Part shown: positions 17,570 to 26,305 of the stretch, one piece after another
Position numbering within the stretch: the first letter of the stretch is position 1
Layout of the letters: each line of letters begins with the position of its first letter
Notes under the pieces: model-generated
Told to the model about the DNA's origin: nothing
Seen by the model: only the letters and a program-made list of their open reading frames with translations
Databases searched by the model: none
Position numbers and translations under genes: made by a program
Source: Clostridia bacterium
GTDB lineage: Bacteria > Bacillota > Clostridia > Oscillospirales > CAG-272
Assembly: GCA_017937135.1 (NCBI GenBank)
Contig: JAGBEE010000020.1
Coordinates: 1 to 64,000, forward strand
Length of the DNA: 64,000 nt
Reading direction: 5' to 3'

Positions 17570-18403
17570 TTAAATATTAAAAATATTCTGAAGCTCAAGA
17601 AGTCTTTCCTTAGATAATAAATCAAAGCTATGTAGCTCCATGCCAAGCGCCTCATACTTATGCTCACCAATTTTGTGATATGGTAAAAGCTCAATTTTTT
17701 CAACCTCACCGTTTTTATATATAAAGTCCTTAATTTTTAAAAGCTCACCTGCGTTATCATTCACTGAAGGGATAATAGGGATCCTTATCCATATATTGCT
17801 CTTTAGGCTTAAAAGTCTTTTTAAATTGCCAAGAATAAGTTCATTTGAAACGCCTGTATATTTTTTGTGCAAGCTCTTATCAAAGCATTTTATATCGTAC
17901 AAAAACAAATCAGTATAGGGAAGAACTCTCATAAAATATTCAAAGGGGACATTCCCAGCAGTATCTATTGCTGTATGTATGTTATTTTTCTTGCATTCCT
18001 TTAAAAGCTCCGTTGCAAAATCAATTTGTAGCATACACTCTCCACCAGAAAGCGTTACTCCACCACCAGAGCCTTCATAGTAGGCTTTGTCCTTTAAAAC
18101 CTCACTTACAACCTCATCGACAGTGTAGTTTTTTCCACAAATCATTCTTGCTTCTTGCAAACAGAAAAGAGCGCATTTTCCACACAAATCGCAATTTTTA
18201 AGATTATACGGACATTTTTCGGTGCACTTTCCACATTGAATACACTTGTTTGAATACACCATTAGCTCGCTTTTTGTATTTTGACTCTCGGGATTGTGGC
18301 ACCAAGCACATTTTAAATTACAGCCTTTAAAGAAGACAGTAGTTCTTATTCCTGGTCCATCAACGAAAGAATTTCTTTGTATATCAAAAATAGTAGCTTT
18401 CAT
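17570..18403 (-). CDS. Glycyl-radical enzyme activating protein (radical SAM)
   Basis: Radical SAM enzyme that installs the glycyl radical on the partner enzyme encoded directly upstream. The 277-residue protein has the CNLKCAWC cluster motif (C28, C32, C35) and two ferredoxin-type cysteine sets (C54-C57-C60-C64 and C71-C74-C77-C81), as in activases other than the pyruvate formate-lyase one. GGGVTLSGGE binds SAM. I start at the ATG at 18403, which has GAGG upstream; an earlier ATG overlaps the partner stop codon. It is 8 bases from the partner gene. Confidence 0.93.
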   Translation of the reverse strand: MKATIFDIQRNSFVDGPGIRTTVFFKGCNLKCAWCHNPESQNTKSELMVYSNKCIQCGKCTEKCPYNLKNCDLCGKCALFCLQEARMICGKNYTVDEVVSEVLKDKAYYEGSGGGVTLSGGECMLQIDFATELLKECKKNNIHTAIDTAGNVPFEYFMRVLPYTDLFLYDIKCFDKSLHKKYTGVSNELILGNLKRLLSLKSNIWIRIPIIPSVNDNAGELLKIKDFIYKNGEVEKIELLPYHKIGEHKYEALGMELHSFDLLSKERLLELQNIFNI

Positions 18404-18411
18404 TTTATTCC

Positions 18412-20535
18412 TCAATTTTTGTAATCCGTTCTTTTAATTATATCATTTTGAATATGGTCATTAAGATTAACAAAATAATCTGAAAAGCCCGAAACTCTAA
18501 CTCTTATTCTTTTATAATCGTTAGGACATTTTTGTGCATTTATTAAATCCTCTTTTGAAACATATGTAAGCTGAAAATGCACACCACCATTTTTAAAATA
18601 TGTTTCAAAAACATCGACAAGCTTTTCAAATTGTTCATTGTCCTCAACCATTTTTTTATCAATAGAAATATTTGTAACAGTAGAGCCGCAACCGATTCCT
18701 GTCTTATCAAGCTTGCAAACGGAATTTAAAAGAGCAGTAAGCCCCTCTTTGTCCTTGCCTTCATTTTGTCCTAAGCCGAATTTCATTAAATCGCCATCAT
18801 ATCTTCCGTCAGGAGTAGCTTTTGTATCCTCGCCAAACCACTTATAATGCTCGTTATATCCTGCCAAATCTCCAATTAGCCATTGGTATCCAAAAATGTT
18901 TCTTTTGCCATATAGATAATTATAAAAGCTATTATATAATCTATTTCCAACCTCATTAGATACATCGGCATCGTTTCCAAAGAAGGAGCATTTTTTCAAA
19001 ATCAACGTGCGCAAATCATCATATCCAACCCAATTACTTTTTAATGCACTTACTAAATCACTCATAGAGAATAGTTTTTTGTCATAAACAAGCTCCTTAA
19101 CAACAGTAAGCGAATCAATTACATTAACTATTCCTATAAGCATAGGGGAGGCAATAGCAGTATTTCCACCGCCTTGTGTAACGCTTTTTGCATTCTCAAC
19201 GCAGTCACACATAAAAAGACTTGAAATATAATTTATATCCTTTGCACGCAAAAGATTATATTGATCGTCGTAATCAAGGATTTTTTGCAAATCTAGAAAA
19301 AGAATTTTTTCGTAAAAATTATAAAGCTCATCAAAGCCATCAAAATTGCAAATTTCATCACCATGCTTGTGAAATAGCGTCTCAATAGAGCGAAGAAGAT
19401 TACCCTTGGAGTTGCTTCCGGCTATCGCACCTAAAAAAGCAGGCTCATTGCAGCCAACAGTCGTATATTTGACAGCTCGCTCATAAGGTATTTTGCATAT
19501 TTCGGTATAACATTTTATACGCTTTTCGTCATTTGTAAAGGCAATGCGCTTATGTGGGTCGCGCCTTTCGGAATCCATCATAAATCTAAGCACAGAGCGA
19601 GGAGTGGATTTGGTCCACCTAAGTGTTATCTGAGGAATATAAGTTGGAAGGTCGATAAGAGCCTCAACTATAAGCTCGGAAAGCTCATTAAAGGCATTTT
19701 CGCCATTCGACAAATATCCACCAATACAAAAGTGTGATTGTCCACCGCGTGTAAAGTGCGGTGAATCAATATGCGTAGTCGCCTGAAGCATGAGATATAG
19801 CTCCTGTAAGTATTCCTTGGCCTCATCATGTGTTAGTACACCGTTTTTAATATCCTTAAAATAAAACGGAGATAAATATCTGTCAAGCGTGCCGACGCTA
19901 TCAGGATTTGCGCTAAAGCATACGTAGATGCAAAGGACAGCCTCATAAAAGGAAGAAGGGGGATTTTTGGGCACATTTAAAAGTGCACTTGATAGCTTTA
20001 AAAGGTTTTGCTTGTAATTATCATCGTACACCTTTTTTGAAAGCTCTAATGCAGCTTTAGAGCATTTTTCAGCCCATTGAATAAGAGTGCATGCAACCAT
20101 TTTTATTCCAGTTAAAAACTCAATTTCCTCTGGTAACGAATGACATTTTAGAGATTTATCAATTTCGTTAATTATGCCTGAAATGCCAATATCTAAAACT
20201 CTTTCATAATCAGCAGTTGCGTGCTGCCATTCCATAGTAGATAGGTTTTCGATTTTGTTAAGATAATATTTTTTAAGTGCCTCAGCAGTGCCAGCGTGCC
20301 CACTTCTTTGAAAGGCATCTCCAACGACAGAACCATCAAAATTGAACATTCCCGTCATAGATGAATAGGGAGTTAACATAGGCTCTTGATTCAGTATATA
20401 TTCACATAAACGCTTTGTTTCCATATCAATTTTAGATAGAGAACTGTCATTTACATCAAATTTTGTTTTTATAGGGTTAACGAACATCTTACCACTCAAG
20501 GTGAGCTCGCATAATTTTTCAATTCTTTCAGTCAT
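18412..20535 (-). CDS. Glycyl radical enzyme, pyruvate formate-lyase-like, substrate unassigned
   Basis: Oxygen-sensitive radical enzyme. The 707-residue protein has the active-site C362-x-E364 in VGCNEPAF. This C-x-E form is typical of dehydratases, decarboxylases and C-S or C-N lyases rather than true pyruvate formate-lyase, which has adjacent cysteines. The C-terminal glycyl loop RVRVSGFSDYF places the radical at G683; the usual tyrosine after glycine is phenylalanine. The protein is shorter than the usual 750-850 residues. It has its own activase and a divergent AraC regulator, but no microcompartment, transporter or downstream oxidoreductase gene adjoins. AGGAG precedes the ATG. Confidence 0.88.
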   Translation of the reverse strand: MTERIEKLCELTLSGKMFVNPIKTKFDVNDSSLSKIDMETKRLCEYILNQEPMLTPYSSMTGMFNFDGSVVGDAFQRSGHAGTAEALKKYYLNKIENLSTMEWQHATADYERVLDIGISGIINEIDKSLKCHSLPEEIEFLTGIKMVACTLIQWAEKCSKAALELSKKVYDDNYKQNLLKLSSALLNVPKNPPSSFYEAVLCIYVCFSANPDSVGTLDRYLSPFYFKDIKNGVLTHDEAKEYLQELYLMLQATTHIDSPHFTRGGQSHFCIGGYLSNGENAFNELSELIVEALIDLPTYIPQITLRWTKSTPRSVLRFMMDSERRDPHKRIAFTNDEKRIKCYTEICKIPYERAVKYTTVGCNEPAFLGAIAGSNSKGNLLRSIETLFHKHGDEICNFDGFDELYNFYEKILFLDLQKILDYDDQYNLLRAKDINYISSLFMCDCVENAKSVTQGGGNTAIASPMLIGIVNVIDSLTVVKELVYDKKLFSMSDLVSALKSNWVGYDDLRTLILKKCSFFGNDADVSNEVGNRLYNSFYNYLYGKRNIFGYQWLIGDLAGYNEHYKWFGEDTKATPDGRYDGDLMKFGLGQNEGKDKEGLTALLNSVCKLDKTGIGCGSTVTNISIDKKMVEDNEQFEKLVDVFETYFKNGGVHFQLTYVSKEDLINAQKCPNDYKRIRVRVSGFSDYFVNLNDHIQNDIIKRTDYKN

Positions 20536-20689
20536 AGTATCTCTCCTATATTATTCTAAAGAAACTATATCATAAGTTGAAAATATATAAAATAAACTAT
20601 TTGATATTATTTGTATTTTTCGGCACACTTTTTTGTCAAAATCATTGAAAAAACAATTTTTTTGTTGTAAAATAAATTGGGTGATTAAA

Positions 20690-21472
20690 ATGAAAAACGA
20701 TTTTATAATTACAAAAATTGAGCAAGTAATTTTAGTTGGTAAGGAAAAATATAAGGGTATAAAAATTACTTTTTCAAACGAAATTGAATATAATGAGCTT
20801 ATATTTCACTTTTCTGGAGAGTCAACTGTATATTTTGGCTCAGAAGCTTTAAAAATCAAACCAAATACCATTAGATTTTTGCCACAAGGTACCACCTCAA
20901 GGTATGAGGTAGAGCGCAAAGAGCCAAGTGAATGTATCGACGTGTTTTTTAAGGCTGATAGAGAAATATCAGACAAGGCATTTACTATTGATGCGTCAAA
21001 AAAAGAGTACATAGGCACGCTTTTTAAAAAGCTTTTTGCAACCTGGATAGGAAAGGGAGAAGGCTATTATTTTGAATCAATATCGCTTCTTTATAAAATT
21101 TTTGCTCAAATTCAAAAAAGAAGCTATATCCCCAATATGCACTATAATAAAATCAAGCCAGCAATTGAGGAAATTGATAAAAATTTATTAAACAAGCAAT
21201 TATCGAGTGAAGCCTTAGCCTCACTTTGTGGCATTAGTAGCTCGTATTTGAAAAGGCTTTTTAACGAAAAGTTTAGCGTCCCACCAAAGAAATATATCAT
21301 TCAAAAAAAGATAAACTACGCCTGCGAATTACTACGACTAAAAAGATATACAGTATCAGAAATATCGGCTATGTGTAATTTTTCTGACGTTTATTTTTTT
21401 AGTAGACAGTTTAAGGAATATATGGGAATTACTCCAACAGAGTTTATAAAAAAATACAAATCCTCAAAATAA
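20690..21472 (+). CDS. AraC-family transcriptional regulator
   Basis: The 260-residue protein has an N-terminal cupin-like sensing region (about 1-120) and a C-terminal pair of helix-turn-helix motifs (about 158-258), including LASLCGISSSYLKRLFNEKF and ISAMCNFSDVYFFSRQFKEYMGITPTEF. I start at the ATG at 20690 after GGTG. It is divergent from the glycyl radical enzyme gene, with about 150 bases between the starts, so it most likely controls that operon in response to its substrate. The effector is unknown. Confidence 0.92.
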   Translation: MKNDFIITKIEQVILVGKEKYKGIKITFSNEIEYNELIFHFSGESTVYFGSEALKIKPNTIRFLPQGTTSRYEVERKEPSECIDVFFKADREISDKAFTIDASKKEYIGTLFKKLFATWIGKGEGYYFESISLLYKIFAQIQKRSYIPNMHYNKIKPAIEEIDKNLLNKQLSSEALASLCGISSSYLKRLFNEKFSVPPKKYIIQKKINYACELLRLKRYTVSEISAMCNFSDVYFFSRQFKEYMGITPTEFIKKYKSSK

Positions 21473-21488
21473 GGATTTGTATTTTTTC
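21451..21488 (+). terminator. Intrinsic terminator overlapping the araC-type gene end
   Basis: AAAATACAAATCCT (21451-21464) pairs with AGGATTTGTATTTT (21472-21485), followed by TTC. The left arm lies in the last codons, and the loop holds the stop codon. Confidence 0.85.
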
Positions 21489-22541
21489 TTATTTCAATAT
21501 GCTTGGTATTGAATTAAGCATGTTTTCAATAAATATTCCATATCCCTGTGTAGGGTCGTTTATTAAAACGTGAGTTACAGCGCCAATTATTCGTCCATTT
21601 TGAATAATAGGAGAGCCGCTCATTCCTTGTACAATGCCGCCGGCCTTTTCAAGTAGAGTAGGGTCTGTGATTTTAACTCTAAAATTCTTTACATTTGAGT
21701 TGCTTGTATCAACATTAGAAATACATACATTATATTTTTTTGGACCTGATTCATCAAGTGTGCACCAAATGTAAGCCTCTCCCTCCTTTACCTCCTCCTT
21801 AGGACATACACCAATTTTTCCCTCGGTAGGCTTAAGTGTGTCATTTGTAAGAATACCAAACACACCACATGTGCAGTTTTTAGTTATTGCACCAATTTTC
21901 TTTGCCAAAAATGTGCCCTTAAGCTCGCCCGCACTACCAACAGAGCCTTTTAAAACCCCGTTAATAGCCACATTCATAACAAGACCCTTTGATATTGGAA
22001 TAATCTTGCCATTTGTTGAATCACAAATTGCATGGCCAAGACCACCAAAGGCGTTTGTATTAGGGTCAATAAATGTTACCGTTCCTATTCCCGTTGTTGA
22101 GTCCTTGACCCAAATTCCTGTTTTGTACTTTCCGTCATCCTGTGAATATTTAGGTTTTAATGTAAATGTCATTTCTTTGTCATTTCTTAGAGCAGTTATT
22201 GTGATTTTATTTCCACCGGTTTTGTCAATTTCCTTTACAAAGCCCTCAATTGTATTTATATTTATACCGTTTACCTTTGTAATAACGTCACCCTCTCGCA
22301 TTCCGGCTTGATAAGCACTTGAAATGTTACTTCCTTGCGTGCTTGAAAACTTGACTATTGTAAGTCCCTTGGAAATCACCTTAACGCCAAATGCCATACC
22401 ACCTGGATATAATTCAATTTTCGATAAATCAAGCTTGCTATCATCCTTTGATTTATTAGTGCTTGCATAAGCAGGAATACTTAGAATAAGCATTACTAAA
22501 ATTACCGAAAATATTCTTATAAATATATTTCGTTTTTGCAT
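21489..22541 (-). CDS. spoIVB: SpoIVB peptidase
   Basis: Forespore-secreted serine peptidase whose cut of SpoIVFA starts Pro-SigmaK processing. The 350-residue protein begins with a signal or anchor segment (about 5-25) and has a PDZ domain (residues about 60-135, SSAYQAGMREGDVITKVNG). The SpoIVB S55 peptidase domain follows, with the histidine in GGLGHAICD and the serine in GMSGSPII. I start at the ATG at 22541 because AAAGGA lies upstream; an ATG nine codons earlier has no such site. In many relatives it sits beside recN and spo0A; here recN is about 36 kb away. Confidence 0.95.
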   Translation of the reverse strand: MQKRNIFIRIFSVILVMLILSIPAYASTNKSKDDSKLDLSKIELYPGGMAFGVKVISKGLTIVKFSSTQGSNISSAYQAGMREGDVITKVNGININTIEGFVKEIDKTGGNKITITALRNDKEMTFTLKPKYSQDDGKYKTGIWVKDSTTGIGTVTFIDPNTNAFGGLGHAICDSTNGKIIPISKGLVMNVAINGVLKGSVGSAGELKGTFLAKKIGAITKNCTCGVFGILTNDTLKPTEGKIGVCPKEEVKEGEAYIWCTLDESGPKKYNVCISNVDTSNSNVKNFRVKITDPTLLEKAGGIVQGMSGSPIIQNGRIIGAVTHVLINDPTQGYGIFIENMLNSIPSILK

Positions 22542-22670
22542 TTTCTTTGTCCTTTCATTTTTGTTCATATTTAATTTGTGTTAAAACTACTCTTATTATG
22601 TTTAACAAAATTATAAGCGGCTGAAATAAAATTCCAAATAACAAAGAAAAGAGGTTATTTTATTTAACTA

Positions 22671-22699
22671 TTGAAAAAAACAGAAAAATGATATATAAT
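22671..22699 (+). promoter_or_regulatory. SigmaA promoter of the MarR gene
   Basis: TTGAAA (22671-22676) and TATAAT (22694-22699) have a 17-base spacer; transcription should start near 22706. Confidence 0.75.
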
Positions 22700-22701
22700 C
22701 A

Positions 22702-22713
22702 TTAGTAAACTAA
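22702..22713. promoter_or_regulatory. Palindromic operator candidate for the MarR regulator
   Basis: TTAGTAAACTAA is a perfect inverted repeat lying on the expected transcription start site of the marR-type gene. MarR proteins often bind AT-rich palindromes of this size over their own promoters, so autorepression is likely. Confidence 0.6.
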
Positions 22714-22740
22714 CGATTTTTTTAAATGAGGTACTAAAAT

Positions 22741-23190
22741 ATGATGGAGCATAGATTAGACATTGAAAGAGATGAGGTTTCATTACTTACCCTTGTAAAT
22801 TGGTTTTCAAAGGTTTTTGAGGAAAAAATTAGTTCATTAAGCCCACTTAAAATTATAAATCAAAAGGGAGCGCGCTTTATTTTAAAAACATTATCAATAG
22901 ATAACGGAATTACACAAAACGAAATAGTTCGTGTAACTCACCTAAAGGGATCAACAATAAGCGTCGCTCTAAACCAAATGGAAAAAGAGGGCTTAGTAGA
23001 AAGAGAAGACAGCTCAACTGATTTACGTAAGGTAAGGGTCTATATAACCGAAAAGGGTCTTGAAACAAAAAAGAAAATAGATGAAATAATTAAAACAATA
23101 GAGAAAAGTGCATTTAAGGACGTCTCTCAAAAGGATTTACACACTGCATTATACGTAGTATCTACAATGATAAATAATTTACACCAATAA
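22741..23190 (+). CDS. MarR-family transcriptional regulator
   Basis: The 149-residue protein has a winged helix: recognition helix region NEIVRVTHLKGSTISVALNQMEKEGLVEREDSSTDLRKV, with the DxRxxxV wing residues. Flanking helices are for dimerisation. Only a GAGG-like site is seen before the ATG. It has its own promoter and terminator, and no obvious efflux or redox target gene adjoins it, so it may act on itself and on distant genes. Ligand unknown. Confidence 0.9.
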   Translation: MMEHRLDIERDEVSLLTLVNWFSKVFEEKISSLSPLKIINQKGARFILKTLSIDNGITQNEIVRVTHLKGSTISVALNQMEKEGLVEREDSSTDLRKVRVYITEKGLETKKKIDEIIKTIEKSAFKDVSQKDLHTALYVVSTMINNLHQ

Positions 23191-23194
23191 AAAA

Positions 23195-23220
23195 GCCACC
23201 CAAATGGGTGGCAATTTTTA
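23195..23220 (+). terminator. Intrinsic terminator of the MarR gene
   Basis: GCCACCC / GGGTGGC stem with a 4-base loop, followed by AATTTTTA. It also faces the convergent gene ending at 23218. Confidence 0.85.
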
Positions 23221-23499
23221 TTTATTGTCCTTAATAACCTGTTCAAGCCAGATTCCGCCAAGGTCAAGCGCTTCATAAAGGTCCTTTTTAAAAGCTTGCT
23301 TTCCTTTAACGATTTTATTTCTGTCATTAGCGTGACAAATTTGTACCATAATCATATTTGGGTTTTCCTTGTCGTCTTTTCCCAAAATATTAAGAGTAAG
23401 AATATATTTTTCGTTAAGGTCACCATAGCAAATAGTATCACCATCTCTTATAAGAGGAAGCTTTTTGTAAAGAACATATTGATCCTTTTTGAGTTCCAT
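23218..23499 (-). CDS. Conserved hypothetical small protein
   Basis: A 93-residue soluble protein, mixed alpha/beta by appearance, beginning MELKKDQYVLYKKL. I recognise no domain. It has a good ribosome site (AAGGCGG) and its own SigmaA-like promoter, so it is a real gene rather than a chance frame. It lies downstream of the spoIIIA operon on the same strand, with a 62-base gap after its own promoter. The sequence contains two CH/CYG segments but no metal motif. Function unknown. Confidence 0.7.
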   Translation of the reverse strand: MELKKDQYVLYKKLPLIRDGDTICYGDLNEKYILTLNILGKDDKENPNMIMVQICHANDRNKIVKGKQAFKKDLYEALDLGGIWLEQVIKDNK

Positions 23500-23532
23500 T
23501 TTATTTCCGCCTTTCAAACATCACTTTTATAT

Positions 23533-23561
23533 ATAATACAATAAAATTCTATTTTTGTCAA
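23533..23561 (-). promoter_or_regulatory. SigmaA promoter of the 93-residue protein gene
   Basis: On the minus strand TTGACA (23556-23561) and TATTAT (23533-23538) have a 17-base spacer. Confidence 0.7.
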
Positions 23562-23579
23562 GGCGAATAAAATTAAATA

Positions 23580-24161
23580 TTACTTTTTCTCAATAATCTT
23601 AAGGTCAGTTGGCATAATACCACTTTGCTCATAAACAATTTCGTTGATTTGAGCCACCTCACTTGCTAAAAGACCATCAGTTTGAACTATTACAGTAGCC
23701 TTGCCATCACTTATAACAGCAATGCAGTCCTCAAAGCCCTTTGCTTCAACAAGTGTTTCGATGTTAGACTCATTTTCAATGTCCTTTGCAATTTGAGCAA
23801 TGTCATTAAGCGCGCTTTGTACAGCCTCTGGAAGAGCATTTTCACTTTGTGCAACCGTTTGAAGAACCTCAAGTGCCTCATCTCTTGCTTGCTGACGAGA
23901 AAGAGCAGTTTGTGCAAAGTAGTCACCTGTGTTAGGGTCATCCTTTAAGGTGTCATCGAAATTAGTGCCATCAAGGTCAATATCTACGTCAAGAGAAGGA
24001 CCGTTGTCTGCATCATTATAAAGTATGTAATTTACAAGGACAGCAGTACCTATAAGTAAAACTGCGCAGATAACTACGAGGTTACGCATTCCGATTTTCT
24101 TGAAAAACTCCTTAAATTTGCTCGGCTGTTGCTGTTGGTTTTGTTGTTGTTCTGTGTTCAT
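23580..24161 (-). CDS. spoIIIAH: Stage III sporulation protein AH
   Basis: Mother-cell membrane protein that crosses the intermembrane space and pairs with forespore SpoIIQ to form the feeding-tube channel. The 193-residue protein has a glutamine-rich N-terminus, one membrane segment (about 27-48), a linker, a helical stretch and a C-terminal YscJ/FliF-like ring-building fold (GFEDCIAVISDGKATVIVQT). It is last in the spoIIIA series. AGGAGAT precedes the ATG. No gene for SpoIIQ is in the window. Confidence 0.93.
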   Translation of the reverse strand: MNTEQQQNQQQQPSKFKEFFKKIGMRNLVVICAVLLIGTAVLVNYILYNDADNGPSLDVDIDLDGTNFDDTLKDDPNTGDYFAQTALSRQQARDEALEVLQTVAQSENALPEAVQSALNDIAQIAKDIENESNIETLVEAKGFEDCIAVISDGKATVIVQTDGLLASEVAQINEIVYEQSGIMPTDLKIIEKK

Positions 24162-24220
24162 AATTTAATCTCCTATTTTTGATTACATTAAAATTATATT
24201 TTGGTGTTGCTTATAATATG

Positions 24221-24670
24221 CTAACCGAAATTAACAATTTCAATTCTGTTTGAAGAAATACCTAAATAAGCAGAAATCAGCTTTGTTATTTTAGCCCTTA
24301 CATCATCTCTGTCACCGTTTGTACAGGCAATAGCTATTCCTCTCACGCAAGGATATATTTCGGTCACATAAACAGGGCTTTGTCCGTTTCCTGAATTTAT
24401 AGTTAAAAAGTCAAGCGTTGATTGGTTTTGAGCATATACAATTTCGCTGGAATTATCAAGCGTAACAATTACGTTTACATTATCAATACCACTTACGCTT
24501 AAAAGAAAACGCTCAATTTTTTCTTCAAGCTCGTTAGTGTATAGCTCATAATTGAACTCATTTTCTTCAACGTCACTTTCATTTTTACTAAATGAGCCAA
24601 AGAGAATAAGTAAAATACCAATTACAACAAGAGAAGAAATAATAATTTTGTTTTTGTGTTTTTTTAGCAT
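24221..24670 (-). CDS. spoIIIAG: Stage III sporulation protein AG
   Basis: Ring-forming component of the SpoIIIA-SpoIIQ channel. The 149-residue protein has one membrane segment (about 8-26) and an extracytoplasmic domain with GIDNVNVIVTLDNSSEIVYA and the RGIAIACTNGDRDDVRAKITKLISAYLGI region typical of SpoIIIAG. It is shorter than in Bacillus (about 229 residues), as is common in Clostridia. AAGGAGG precedes the ATG. Confidence 0.92.
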   Translation of the reverse strand: MLKKHKNKIIISSLVVIGILLILFGSFSKNESDVEENEFNYELYTNELEEKIERFLLSVSGIDNVNVIVTLDNSSEIVYAQNQSTLDFLTINSGNGQSPVYVTEIYPCVRGIAIACTNGDRDDVRAKITKLISAYLGISSNRIEIVNFG

Positions 24671-24679
24671 TAAACCTCC

Positions 24680-25168
24680 TTACCTTCTTGTTACATCAGC
24701 CTTAACGCCAACTAAATTTTCTATATAGTCCTTAACATTTTTAACATCAGTCCAAGATGCCTTTCCACTTAGAACTATATTGATTTTTGTAATAGTTATT
24801 GAATCAATATTTTGTGTGTCGGTCTCAAGCGTAACTATTACGTCGTTTTCATCAAAGCCAAATTTATCTATAACGGTGCTTTTTATTCCAAGGCAAACCT
24901 TGTCAACACCGGTATTAACTATTAAAGAATTAGATGAATCCAAATATTCCTCGTTAACTACATTATCAAAAAAACCACTGATGCTTTCTTTAATTTCGCC
25001 ACTATTTTTAATTAAAGTGCTAAGTGGAGCAATAAGGCAAATTACACATATAAGTCTTACAACGTAATTTATATGCTTTTTAAGACTACCATAGGACTCG
25101 GAAACTATAGAATTTACAATTCCACCAATAATAGCGACTACTAAAATAGTATAGATATATCCATTCAT
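24680..25168 (-). CDS. spoIIIAF: Stage III sporulation protein AF
   Basis: Membrane component of the SpoIIIA channel. The 162-residue protein has two N-terminal membrane segments (about 4-24 and 38-56) and a C-terminal ring-building-like domain. I start at the ATG at 25168, which has GGAGG upstream and overlaps the spoIIIAE stop (ATGA). An earlier ATG would extend it far into spoIIIAE. Confidence 0.9.
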   Translation of the reverse strand: MNGYIYTILVVAIIGGIVNSIVSESYGSLKKHINYVVRLICVICLIAPLSTLIKNSGEIKESISGFFDNVVNEEYLDSSNSLIVNTGVDKVCLGIKSTVIDKFGFDENDVIVTLETDTQNIDSITITKINIVLSGKASWTDVKNVKDYIENLVGVKADVTRR

Positions 25169-26304
25169 ACCCCAACCTCCACAGACGATTTTATAAATAG
25201 CGTTAAAGCAAAAATGAATAAAACGCAGGTGCAGCACACAAGCGTTAAAAGAAATGTGCAAATTGAGCTTGCTTCCTCAAGAATAGAGCCTTGCTCCTCA
25301 CATCCAACCATTTTAGAAACCGAGCCAAGTATTCCAAAGGAAAGCTTGTTTAAAAATAAGAAAATAATAAGCGGTAGCATTATAACAGCAATGGCAATAA
25401 TCGCAATAATTCCACAGGAGCTTTTTATAAATGATATACTTGTAGAAACCGTGCGAAGGGCATCATTTATTGATGCGCCAACTATTGGAACAAAGCTACT
25501 TATAGCAAAGCGCGCAGTTTTTATTGATAAAGAATCAACCCCCTGAGATAATACGTTTTTGAACGAGAAAACAAACATAAAAATTGACATTATAAATACT
25601 GTTACAGAGGTAAAGGTTGTTTTAATTATTTTTGGTAAGGTACCAAAATGCTTTCCCCCAATAAAATTAAAACAGGAAAATGCCATACAAACCTTGACAA
25701 GAGGAAGCATCATCACGACCAAAAAGCCGTCTACTATGGAAATAAAGAGAAGAATAGAGGCATTACCAACAGTCGCGCTTGAAATATTACCACTCATTAT
25801 GTACATTGCAGTCATTATAGGTGAAAAAGCACCCATAACGCCAGTTAAGGTGTTTAAATACGATGAAACCATTTCACATATTGATATACATATATTAAAA
25901 ACAGTTATGGAAATGCACAAGGTTGAGCAGATATGAAATGTATTTTTAACAGCACCACTTGAGAAATTGGTGCTAAGAGTAGCAAAAATTGATGAAATCA
26001 ATATAAGCACAAGAATAGAGGCGAAAAATTTCAAAACCCTATCAATTCCCGAAAATAAATAGCTAATTATCAGCTCCCAAAACGAAGAAACGGATAGTGA
26101 GTCTGATAATAAGGCTGAAAAATCGCCCTTGAAGACATCGTTTGGTAAAAATTCTATTACCTCATCAGGTAAGGAATTTTTAAAATCCTCAAGCTCCTTG
26201 TCAATTGATGAGGTAATTTTATCACTTACATCATCTGCAAATACACTGGGGGCAAGGATAATTAAAAATATAATGAAAAATATTAATAATCTTGTTTTTT
26301 TCAT
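25165..26304 (-). CDS. spoIIIAE: Stage III sporulation protein AE
   Basis: Polytopic membrane protein of the SpoIIIA complex. The 379-residue protein has a cleavable-looking signal peptide (KKTRLLIFFIIFLIILAPSVFA) and seven or more membrane segments, with conserved GAFSPIMTAMYIMSG and SFVPIVGASINDALRTV. I place the start at the ATG at 26304, one base after the spoIIIAD stop, so that the signal peptide is N-terminal. No ribosome site is visible there, which suggests translational coupling. Confidence 0.93.
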   Translation of the reverse strand: MKKTRLLIFFIIFLIILAPSVFADDVSDKITSSIDKELEDFKNSLPDEVIEFLPNDVFKGDFSALLSDSLSVSSFWELIISYLFSGIDRVLKFFASILVLILISSIFATLSTNFSSGAVKNTFHICSTLCISITVFNICISICEMVSSYLNTLTGVMGAFSPIMTAMYIMSGNISSATVGNASILLFISIVDGFLVVMMLPLVKVCMAFSCFNFIGGKHFGTLPKIIKTTFTSVTVFIMSIFMFVFSFKNVLSQGVDSLSIKTARFAISSFVPIVGASINDALRTVSTSISFIKSSCGIIAIIAIAVIMLPLIIFLFLNKLSFGILGSVSKMVGCEEQGSILEEASSICTFLLTLVCCTCVLFIFALTLFIKSSVEVGV

Positions 26305-26305
26305 A

